A DNA stretch of 7,300 nucleotides. Origin: MGBC102946 sp022793145 (GTDB taxonomy: Bacteria > Bacillota_I > Bacilli_A > RF39 > UBA660). The position numbers and the translations under genes were made by a program. The first letter of the stretch is position 1. Each line of letters opens with the position of its first letter. A model generated the notes under the pieces. It did no database searches and was not told the origin of the DNA. It saw only the letters and a list, made by a program, of their open reading frames with translations. This document shows positions 1 to 5,616 of this stretch, piece after piece. The stretch spans positions 1 to 7,300 of the forward strand of contig CANEDJ010000056.1 of the NCBI GenBank assembly GCA_947426265.1. Direction: 5' to 3'.

Positions 1-55
1 CTTTATTTTGTAACCGTTTTGATACATATATTCATTTATTATTAAATTTTATAAT

Positions 56-80
56 GAAAAAGATTAGAAACCTCTAATCT
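56..80 (-). terminator. Intrinsic terminator of the deoC-tyrS unit
   Basis: Read on the minus strand, a perfect 8-bp inverted repeat (AGATTAGA / TCTAATCT, arms 80-73 and 68-61) closes on a GGTT tetraloop and runs into TTTTC. The tyrS stop codon TAG (76-74) lies in the 5' arm, so gene end and terminator share bases. The T-tract is short, but the hairpin is perfect and sits where the unit should end. The plus strand has no T-tract after the hairpin, so it looks one-directional. Confidence 0.85.
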
Positions 81-1303
81 TCATAAATACCTAAATAATA
101 TTTTTTCTTTCCTTTACGAATAATTGCTACTTTATTCTCTACTAAATTTTCTTTTTCAATGATTGCTTCTACATCTGTGAATTTCACATTATTAATTGTA
201 ATAGCTCCACTTGTAATCATTTCTCTAGCTTCTCTTTTACTTAAGCAAATCTTTTTTTCTACCAACAAATCCACTAATAATGGAGCACCATTAAAAGTAA
301 AACTTGGAACATCTTTAAAATTATCAATAATATCATTTGCTTTCAACATAAATATTTGATCACTAAATAATGCTTCACTCATTTGAACAGCTTTTTCATA
401 TTCCTCTTTTCCATGTAAAAAAGTAATAACTTCACAAGCAAGTGCCTTATGAGCCTCTCTATATTCTGGGTGTTCTAAATGCTTTTTCTCCAATTCCATA
501 ATTTCAGAAATCGGCAAAAATGTCAGCTTTTTCAAATATTCAATTACTTTGCTATCTTCACTATTTAAAAAGAATTGATACATTTCATAGCTAGTCGTTT
601 TTTCTTTATCTAACCAAATTGCCTTTCCTTCACTTTTTCCAAACTTTGTTCCATCCGCTTTTGTAATTAATGGCATTGTTAAACCATAAACAGTATCCCC
701 TGTTTTCTTACGAATCAATTCTACCCCAGATGTAATATTTCCCCATTGATCGGATCCACCAATCTGTAAAGTACAATGTTTATTTTCATGTAAATGTAAA
801 AAGTCTATTGATTGTAAAATCATGTAAGAAAATTCTGTATAAGTAATTCCAATATCCAATCTGCTTTTTACAGTTTCCTTATTTAACATATAATTTAAGT
901 TAAAAAATTTACCATAATCTCTTAAATAATCAATAAAGTTTATATCTCCTAGCCAATCATAATTATTCACCACATCAAAACCAAAAATTTTTTCTACTTG
1001 TTTTCTCAACTTTTTATAATTATAATCTAACTGTTCTTTCGTAATCATAGGTCTTTCTGCACTTGGCTTTGGATCTCCTATTAAGCCTGTTCCTCCACCC
1101 ACTAATAAAATTGGATTATGACCTGCTTTTTTTAACCGAAAAGCCATTGAGAAAGTAGAATAATGACCAATATGCAAACTATCTCCTGTTGGATCTGTTC
1201 CAATATAGAAAGTTAATCCACCTTCATTAATTTTTTTTTCTAATTCTGGATCAGTAATATTATCAATTAACCCTCTCCACTTTAATTCTTCAAACAAAGT
1301 CAT
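74..1303 (-). CDS. tyrS: Tyrosyl-tRNA synthetase (class Ic, bacterial TyrS)
   Basis: Cytosolic enzyme that joins tyrosine to tRNA-Tyr using ATP. The 409-aa product is near the usual bacterial length and complete. Visible are a tyrosine-pocket strand FYIGTDPTGDS ending in the HIGH motif (HIGH at 44-47), the tRNA-Tyr-type block TEFSYMILQSIDF (about 156-168), GGSDQWGNIT (182-191), the KMSKS loop as KFGKS (220-224), and a C-terminal S4 RNA-binding domain (about 350-409, with LSKREAREMI and GAITINN). The ATG start is preceded by AAGGAG (1316-1311), 7 nt away and inside the end of deoC. Start and deoC stop overlap as ATGA, which suggests translational coupling. The T-box leader upstream of deoC has a UAC specifier that matches this enzyme, so synthesis should rise when tRNA-Tyr is uncharged. 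Identification is secure. Confidence 0.98.
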   Translation of the reverse strand: MTLFEELKWRGLIDNITDPELEKKINEGGLTFYIGTDPTGDSLHIGHYSTFSMAFRLKKAGHNPILLVGGGTGLIGDPKPSAERPMITKEQLDYNYKKLRKQVEKIFGFDVVNNYDWLGDINFIDYLRDYGKFFNLNYMLNKETVKSRLDIGITYTEFSYMILQSIDFLHLHENKHCTLQIGGSDQWGNITSGVELIRKKTGDTVYGLTMPLITKADGTKFGKSEGKAIWLDKEKTTSYEMYQFFLNSEDSKVIEYLKKLTFLPISEIMELEKKHLEHPEYREAHKALACEVITFLHGKEEYEKAVQMSEALFSDQIFMLKANDIIDNFKDVPSFTFNGAPLLVDLLVEKKICLSKREAREMITSGAITINNVKFTDVEAIIEKENLVENKVAIIRKGKKKYYLGIYED

Positions 1304-1944
1304 TGTATCTCTCCTTCCATTATTGTTTTTGCTTGACTTGTTCCTATTCTAGAAACACCTTTTTCTAAAAAATTGGAAGCCTCCTCATAAGTTCTAATTC
1401 CTCCACTTGCTTTTATCTCTAACACATCACTTTTATATTTGTTTATTATTTCAACATCTTCTAAAGTTGCTCCTCTTGTTCCATATCCTGTAGACGTTTT
1501 AATGAAATGTACAAAAGTCTCATTACAAATTTCAGTCATCTTCGCAATTTCTTCTTCTGTTAAATAGCAAGTTTCGATAATTACCTTTAATGTATGTCCA
1601 TCTATACTGTCTCGAATCTCTTCTATCTCATTTTTTACATATTCATAATCTTTTTCTTTTAATGCACCAATATTAATTACCATATCAATTTCATCAGCTC
1701 CTGCTTCTATCGCAGCAATGGCTTCATATGATTTCACCATAGTCGTATTTGCTCCCAAAGGAAATCCAATTACTGTGTCTACTGCAACGGTGCTATCCTT
1801 TAATAACTCAGCCGCATATTCCACATAACATGGATTCACACAAACACTCGCAAAATGATAAGCCTTGGCCTCTTCACACAACTTCTGAATATCTTCTCTT
1901 GTAGCATATGCATTTAGATTGGCACTATCAATATACATATTCAT
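1300..1944 (-). CDS. deoC: Deoxyribose-phosphate aldolase (DeoC/DERA)
   Basis: Class I aldolase that splits 2-deoxy-D-ribose 5-phosphate into glyceraldehyde 3-phosphate and acetaldehyde, the last step of deoxynucleoside catabolism. The 214-aa TIM-barrel protein is full length. Diagnostic blocks are SVCVNP (33-38), VIGFPLGAN (58-66), ADEIDMVINIG (83-93, with the catalytic-type Asp at 87), KVIIET (120-125), IKTSTGYGTRGAT (148-160, Schiff-base Lys149) and IKASGGIRT (177-185, second active-site Lys178). The N-terminal motif is IDSANL rather than the common IDHTLL. AGGAGG (1958-1953) lies 8 nt before the ATG. The gene is the first ORF after a tyrosine T-box and overlaps tyrS by 4 nt, so it should be co-regulated with tRNA-Tyr charging. 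No other deo genes are in the window. The family call is firm; the reason for this context is unknown. Confidence 0.95.
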   Translation of the reverse strand: MNMYIDSANLNAYATREDIQKLCEEAKAYHFASVCVNPCYVEYAAELLKDSTVAVDTVIGFPLGANTTMVKSYEAIAAIEAGADEIDMVINIGALKEKDYEYVKNEIEEIRDSIDGHTLKVIIETCYLTEEEIAKMTEICNETFVHFIKTSTGYGTRGATLEDVEIINKYKSDVLEIKASGGIRTYEEASNFLEKGVSRIGTSQAKTIMEGEIQ

Positions 1945-1950
1945 AAAAAA

Positions 1951-2161
1951 TTCCTCCTAACAAAAAAAATATCATGATATAAGGACGAATGATCGCGGTA
2001 CCACCTTATTTCATAATACTTGATTATGCACTTTATTCTTTAACGCAGAAATACGTTTTCATTCCCTTTGTGTAATTTCTGATATCTTTTCTGGCTTATT
2101 TTCATCACCATAAGCTTTCTTATTTCTAAAAATATCCTACTTTCAAAGTTCAACACGAATT
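1951..2161 (-). ncRNA. Tyrosine T-box leader (cis-acting riboswitch)
   Basis: Untranslated leader of deoC-tyrS that binds uncharged tRNA. The T-box core AAGGTGGTACCGCG is at 2007-1994. Stem I can be drawn with base CTTTG (2148-2144) / CAAAG (2070-2066), an internal loop holding AGTA (2141-2138) opposite AGAAAT-TAC-A, a helix GATAT (2136-2132) / ATATC (2085-2081), and an apical hairpin GCTTAT (2115-2110) / ATAAGC (2099-2094). The specifier is TAC (2074-2072), a Tyr codon followed by a purine. Stem III is CATAAT / ATTATG (2028-2012). The antiterminator pairs ATAAGG (2009-2004) with CCTTAT (1984-1979), with a TGGTACC bulge and a GCG/CGT upper helix. The bulge UGGU matches an ACCA tRNA end, as expected if tRNA-Tyr has discriminator A. 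The downstream T8 run (1969-1962) lacks a strong GC-rich hairpin (see findings). Confidence 0.95.
1962..1980 (-). terminator. Candidate weak attenuator of the T-box leader
   Basis: Directly after the antiterminator 3' strand, the minus strand has the perfect palindrome ATATCATGATAT (1980-1969) merging into eight Ts (1969-1962). A T8 run here strongly suggests transcription attenuation, but the local hairpin is only about 4 A-U pairs. A competing pairing, ATCAT (1993-1989) with ATGAT (1975-1971), would break the antiterminator but is also weak. Treat this as a possible terminator. Confidence 0.4.
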
Positions 2162-2167
2162 ACTAAT

Positions 2168-2196
2168 AATTTAGCACAATTCTATTTAATCGTCAA
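2168..2196 (-). promoter_or_regulatory. Promoter of the T-box-deoC-tyrS unit
   Basis: On the minus strand TTGACG (2196-2191, 5 of 6 to the -35 consensus) is followed after exactly 17 nt by TAAATT (2173-2168, 4 of 6 to the -10), preceded by an extended -10 TGC. The -35 lies in the last codons of rbfA (Ile-Asp-Asp) and its stop falls in the spacer. Predicted start is near 2161, giving a leader of about 215 nt. Confidence 0.65.
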
Positions 2197-2536
2197 TATT
2201 TTCTTCATGAATCTTTTCAATTATATGTTCTATTTTATTTCCGTATTCAATAGATTCATCATAAATAAATTCTAATTCAGGAATATGACGAATTTCAATT
2301 CGATCAGCCAACATTTTTCGAATAAAACCACTCGCACTCTTCAAAGCTTCTAAAGTTTCTTCTTTTTTTTGATCATCTAATACTGTAAAATACACCTTTG
2401 CATAACTAAGATCATTTGTAACCTTTACATCAGTAACTGTTACAAATTTAATATCTTGATCCTTTACTTCAGTCGCTAAAATATAACTGATTTCTTTTAC
2501 TAGTTGACTGCCAATTCGTTCAATTTTGATACTCAT
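2186..2536 (-). CDS. rbfA: Ribosome-binding factor A (RbfA)
   Basis: Cytosolic 30S assembly factor with a type II KH-like fold; the family binds the pre-30S neck near the 16S rRNA 5' region and helps late maturation and cold adaptation. The 116-aa length is typical. Family features are the N-terminal helix RIGSQLVKEISYIL, the strand FVTVTDVKVTNDLSYAKVYF (about 31-50), the GFIRKML helix (about 70-76) and IRHIPELEFIYDESIEYG (about 82-99). The ATG start follows GAGGTGG (2548-2542) by 5 nt. It has its own promoter just upstream and no visible terminator of its own before the T-box promoter, so some readthrough into the T-box leader is possible. In B. subtilis it usually follows infB-ylxP; here an unrelated-looking membrane protein gene lies between. 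Confidence 0.96.
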   Translation of the reverse strand: MSIKIERIGSQLVKEISYILATEVKDQDIKFVTVTDVKVTNDLSYAKVYFTVLDDQKKEETLEALKSASGFIRKMLADRIEIRHIPELEFIYDESIEYGNKIEHIIEKIHEENIDD

Positions 2537-2554
2537 TTATTCCACCTCAAATTC

Positions 2555-2583
2555 ATTATAACATTAAAAAAAAGAGAAGTAAA
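2555..2583 (-). promoter_or_regulatory. rbfA promoter (extended -10)
   Basis: On the minus strand TTTACT (2583-2578, 4 of 6 to TTGACA), a 17-nt spacer and a perfect TATAAT (2560-2555) with an extended TG one base upstream. The expected start, near 2548, would put the SD sequence almost at the mRNA 5' end, with only about 12 nt before the ATG. The -35 lies in the 3' arm of the upstream gene's terminator hairpin. Confidence 0.7.
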
Positions 2584-2595
2584 TCTTACATTCTC
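2566..2595 (-). terminator. Intrinsic terminator of the tail-anchored protein gene
   Basis: On the minus strand GAGAA-(T)-GTAA pairs with TTAC-TTCTC around a 3-nt loop (hairpin 2595-2574: 9 bp with one bulged T) and runs straight into eight Ts (2573-2566). The TAA stop of the upstream gene (2588-2586) is within the hairpin. The structure also covers the -35 of the rbfA promoter and fills most of its spacer. Confidence 0.8.
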
Positions 2596-3113
2596 GCTGA
2601 AAAGTCCAAAACCATTTTTACAATTAAAAAAATACAAACAATCAAAACCAACAATAATAAAATGATAGTTCTTCTTTCTTTCGCTTTCTCATCTACTAAT
2701 TGTAAATAATACTCTTCTTTGGCTTTTTCTAAAATTTCCTGGTTATGTTCATTTACATCTTTTACAAAGTCTTCCAAAGATTTTCTTTTTTCTTCATCTA
2801 ATACGATTTCTTGATTATCTATAAGTGTAAAATTATCCTGAAGTTCTGATAATTTATCTGCGTAACGGTATCCTTTAATTGTCGCTAGACTTTTTGTAAT
2901 TAGTTCTTGAATAAATTTTTTCATCAAAAAAGATTCTGTCTTTTCTATTTCTCTAATTTCAAATATTCCGTCTTTTTCTACTACTTTTCCTAAATAAATC
3001 TTTACATTATTATCAGGATCGCAATAAATCAAATAGTGATTTCGAGTTGCTTCGAACATAAAATAAGCAATTACATTAACTTGTCTTCCATTTAAAAAAA
3101 TCATATGTTCCAC
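2586..3113 (-). CDS. Tail-anchored membrane protein of unknown function
   Basis: I do not recognise this 175-aa protein. Residues 1-60 look like a small beta-rich domain (MIFLNGRQVNVIAYFMFE, then alternating strands such as YLIYCDPDNNVKIYLGKVV). This faintly resembles the DUF1292/YrzB layout, but I cannot confirm it. Residues about 105-148 are highly charged and probably helical or coiled-coil (many E/K, ending KAKERR). Residues about 149-169 are one hydrophobic segment (TIILLLLVLIVCIFLIVKMVL) with a 6-residue tail, so it is probably tail-anchored with a cytosolic N-terminus. There is no signal peptide. I choose GTG at 3113 because GGGAG (3126-3122) lies 8 nt upstream; an in-frame ATG at 3128 overlaps that SD and has none of its own. 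It has its own promoter and terminator between infB and rbfA, where B. subtilis has ylxP. No ylxP-like motif is seen. Confidence 0.8.
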   Translation of the reverse strand: MEHMIFLNGRQVNVIAYFMFEATRNHYLIYCDPDNNVKIYLGKVVEKDGIFEIREIEKTESFLMKKFIQELITKSLATIKGYRYADKLSELQDNFTLIDNQEIVLDEEKRKSLEDFVKDVNEHNQEILEKAKEEYYLQLVDEKAKERRTIILLLLVLIVCIFLIVKMVLDFSARM

Positions 3114-3121
3114 ACTTATCA

Positions 3122-3126
3122 CTCCC
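3122..3126 (-). promoter_or_regulatory. RBS deciding a GTG start (tail-anchored protein)
   Basis: GGGAG on the minus strand lies 8 nt before GTG (3113-3111). It overlaps the upstream in-frame ATG (3128-3126), so that ATG is unlikely to be the true start. Confidence 0.6.
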
Positions 3127-3140
3127 ATTTTATCATTCTA

Positions 3141-3149
3141 AGTATAACA
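3141..3149 (-). promoter_or_regulatory. Extended -10 promoter of the tail-anchored protein gene
   Basis: The minus strand reads TGT-TATACT (3149-3141): 5 of 6 to the -10 consensus plus the extended TG, with no good -35 at 17 nt. A TTGACT (3158-3153) lies too close for this -10, but sits 18 nt from GATAAA just before 3128 and could form an overlapping alternative promoter. With the extended -10 the start would be near 3134, leaving about 20 nt of leader before the GTG. Confidence 0.55.
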
Positions 3150-3220
3150 TGAAGTCAAAGAAAAGAAAAGATAAAATCATACATTCCAGTAAAAATATTA
3201 TATTTTTTCTTTTTCAAAGC

Positions 3221-3245
3221 AAAATAGATATCAATCGATACCTAT
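3221..3245 (-). terminator. Weak intrinsic terminator after infB
   Basis: On the minus strand ATAGGTATC (3245-3237) pairs with GATATCTAT (3232-3224) around a GATT loop: 9 bp including one G-U. A short tract TTTTG follows. The infB stop TAG (3244-3242) is inside the 5' arm. The short U-tract suggests partial termination, so some readthrough toward rbfA is possible. Confidence 0.6.
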
Positions 3246-5332
3246 TTCACCTCTACCATTTCATAAGCTTCTAAAATATCTCCTACTCGTAAATCATTAT
3301 AATTTTCTACAGTAATTCCACATTCTAGTCCTTTTTTAACTTCCTTTACACTATCTTTTTCGCGTTGCAATGAACCGATCTTACCATCATAAATAACAAT
3401 GCCATCACGAATAACACGTACTTCTGCAGTACTTTTCATAACACCATCTGTTATATAAGAACCAGCGATTGTTCCAACTTTAGAAAATTTAAATAATTGT
3501 CTTATTTCAGCTGTACCAACAATTCGTTCTTCATATACAGGATCTAACATACCTTTCATTGCTGCTTCCATTTCTTCTACAGCTTTATAAATAATATTAT
3601 AAAGTCTAATTTCTACTCCGTTTTCTTTGGCATAATCTTTAATTCCATTAGATGGTCTTACATTAAATCCTATCATAATTGCATTAGACGCTTTAGCTAG
3701 GATAATGTCACTTTCTGTTATCGCTCCTACAGTACTACGAATAACTTTTACTCGTACACCCTCTACTTCAATTTTTTCTAAAGAATTCTTAACAGCTTCA
3801 CTACTTCCATTCACATCTGCTTTAATAATTACATTAATTTCTTTTAGCCCATCACCAATTTGTGCAAATAAGTCATCTAAACTAACTGCCCCTTTGCTAG
3901 CATTTTCTTTCAATCGATTTTGCGTTTTTCTCGCTTCCCCAATACTTCTAGCTTGTTTTTCACTTTCAAAAGCCATAAACTTATCTCCAGCTACTGGAGT
4001 TTCATTTAATCCTGTAATTTCAACTGGCAATGATGGAGCAGCCTCCATAATTTCTTCGCCTTTATCATTTTTCATCGTTCTTACTTTTCCATAAGCATGT
4101 CCTACTACAATTGGATCTCCTAATCGTAAAGTACCATTTTGAATTAAAATTGTTACAATTGGACCTAAATGTTTATCCAACCTTGATTCAACTACAGTTC
4201 CACTTGCATAGCGATTTGGATTTGCCTTGTATTCTTGCATTTCAGCTACTAACAAAATATTTTCTAATAGTTCTTCTATTCCATCTCCATTTTTAGCAGA
4301 TACCTGTGTATAAATGGTATCCCCACCCCAAGAATCCGGAGTAAGACCATATTCTGTTAATTCTGTCATGACTCTTTCTGGATTTGCACCTGGTTTATCA
4401 ATTTTATTGATTACTACCATAATTGGAGCACCTGAAGCTTTAGCATGATCAATTGCTTCTTTTGTTTGAGGCATCACCCCATCATCTGCGGCTACGATAA
4501 TAATAACAATGTCTGTAATGGATGCTCCTCTAGCTCTCATTTCTGTAAAGGCAGCATGTCCTGGTGTATCAATAAATGTGATTGGTTCTCCTTTATAATT
4601 TACTTGATAAGCACTAATTGCTTGTGTAATTCCTCCTGCTTCTCCTAAAGCAACATTGGTTTTTCTAATCGAATCTAATAAAGTCGTTTTTCCATGATCA
4701 ACATGACCCATAATTGTTACAACAGCTGGTCGCTTTATTAAATCTTCTTCTTTATCTATGATTTCAAATTCTTCAAAATTTGTTACATCAGTTGCACCTT
4801 CATTTTTTAATTCTTTATTATAATCTAATACCAATATTTCTGCATTCTCAAAACTAATTGAATTATTGATGGTAGCCATAATTCCTAAACCAAATAATTT
4901 TTTAATCAATTCGGAACTTCCTACTCCTAACGAAGTAGCCAAATCTCCAATTGTCATTCCTTCTTTATAAACAACAACATTTTCTAATGCGCCACTATCA
5001 TTACTCATTAATTTTTCTTTATTTTTATACATTTCTTTTTTCTTTGTGGCCAATTCTTTTTTATTTGTTTTTAAATTATTTGTTGGCTTCTTTTTTGGTT
5101 TAGACGCACCTTTGTCCATATTTTTACTTTGTACTACTCTCTCAGTTACTTCTACTTCATCAATAATTTCTTCTTCTACTTCATTATCTAAATTATTATC
5201 TAAAATTGTAATATCTTCATCACTTAATAAATCTTCTTCGTTTCTTGCCTCTATATCAAGTTCTATACATCTTTTTAAGATTTCCTCCACACTTCTATTA
5301 ACATCGTTTGCATATTCTAATACACTCATCAT
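3242..5332 (-). CDS. infB: Translation initiation factor IF-2
   Basis: GTPase that brings fMet-tRNA to the 30S subunit and drives subunit joining. The 696-aa length is close to B. subtilis IF2. Domains in order: first IF2_N module (SVLEYANDVNRSVEEIL, about 3-45), an acidic then Lys-rich linker (about 46-115), second IF2_N module (MTIGDLATSLGVGSSELIKKL, about 126-170), then the G domain with G1 GHVDHGKT (209-216), G2 GGIT, G3 DTPGH (255-259), G4 NKID (309-312) and G5 SAK (345-347). Domains II and III (SLDDLFAQIGDGLKEINVIIK) and the C-terminal initiator-tRNA domain ending GLECGITVENYNDLRVGDILEAYE follow. ATG at 5332 is chosen because GAGGTG (5345-5340) lies 7 nt upstream; a GTG at 5347 would lie within that SD region and adds unconserved residues. 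The gap after the ylxR stop is 18 nt. No ylxQ (L7Ae-like) gene lies between them. Confidence 0.98.
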   Translation of the reverse strand: MMSVLEYANDVNRSVEEILKRCIELDIEARNEEDLLSDEDITILDNNLDNEVEEEIIDEVEVTERVVQSKNMDKGASKPKKKPTNNLKTNKKELATKKKEMYKNKEKLMSNDSGALENVVVYKEGMTIGDLATSLGVGSSELIKKLFGLGIMATINNSISFENAEILVLDYNKELKNEGATDVTNFEEFEIIDKEEDLIKRPAVVTIMGHVDHGKTTLLDSIRKTNVALGEAGGITQAISAYQVNYKGEPITFIDTPGHAAFTEMRARGASITDIVIIIVAADDGVMPQTKEAIDHAKASGAPIMVVINKIDKPGANPERVMTELTEYGLTPDSWGGDTIYTQVSAKNGDGIEELLENILLVAEMQEYKANPNRYASGTVVESRLDKHLGPIVTILIQNGTLRLGDPIVVGHAYGKVRTMKNDKGEEIMEAAPSLPVEITGLNETPVAGDKFMAFESEKQARSIGEARKTQNRLKENASKGAVSLDDLFAQIGDGLKEINVIIKADVNGSSEAVKNSLEKIEVEGVRVKVIRSTVGAITESDIILAKASNAIMIGFNVRPSNGIKDYAKENGVEIRLYNIIYKAVEEMEAAMKGMLDPVYEERIVGTAEIRQLFKFSKVGTIAGSYITDGVMKSTAEVRVIRDGIVIYDGKIGSLQREKDSVKEVKKGLECGITVENYNDLRVGDILEAYEMVEVK

Positions 5333-5339
5333 AAGTATG

Positions 5340-5345
5340 CACCTC
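5340..5345 (-). promoter_or_regulatory. RBS deciding the infB start
   Basis: GAGGTG on the minus strand lies 7 nt before ATG 5332 (10 nt before a second ATG at 5329). It makes the upstream in-frame GTG at 5347 unlikely as the start. Confidence 0.7.
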
Positions 5346-5350
5346 ACTCT

Positions 5351-5605
5351 CTATTTTACTAATTCTTTTAAGTCTTCAAAAATTTGATCTGGAATTTCTG
5401 TTTTTAAATGATGTCCTAAAGCATTTCCTTTTTTTGCTTTTTCAAAGACCTCTAGATCTTTTTTCAAATAAGCTCCATGCCCATTCTTTTTTCCAGATAG
5501 ATCAATAACAACCTCTCCTTCTGGTGTTCTAACAATTCTCACAAGCTCATTTTTAAGAAGTTTTTCTCTTGTAATCACACAACTGCGCATTGGAATTTTT
5601 TTCAT
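5351..5605 (-). CDS. ylxR: YlxR family protein (DUF448), RNA-binding/regulatory
   Basis: 84-aa cytosolic protein with the YlxR signature: PMRSCVITREKLLKNELVRIVR (5-26), then GEVVIDLSGKKNGHGAYL (30-47). The family normally has GRGAY; here the Arg is His (GHGAY), in a region proposed to contact RNA. The family is encoded between nusA and infB across Bacillota. Links to RNA binding, RNase P and control of gene expression have been reported, but its role is not settled. ATG start with AGGAG (5618-5614), 8 nt upstream; that SD shares bases with the nusA stop TAG, so translation is probably coupled. The start is 11 nt from the end of nusA. Confidence 0.93.
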   Translation of the reverse strand: MKKIPMRSCVITREKLLKNELVRIVRTPEGEVVIDLSGKKNGHGAYLKKDLEVFEKAKKGNALGHHLKTEIPDQIFEDLKELVK

Positions 5606-5616
5606 AATTTCTACTC

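Noticed and set aside
1300..1944. deoC read as an aromatic-pathway aldolase (archaeal-type ADH synthase), which would explain the tyrosine T-box
   Set aside because: The sequence carries DERA-specific blocks (IKTSTGYGTRGAT and IKASGGIRT with both lysines, ADEIDMVINIG), so a genuine deoxyribose-phosphate aldolase is much more likely.
3705..5387. Plus-strand open frames opposite infB
   Set aside because: They are low-complexity Ser/Leu/Phe-rich antisense frames without SD sites or recognisable domains, lying opposite a clear, conserved infB.
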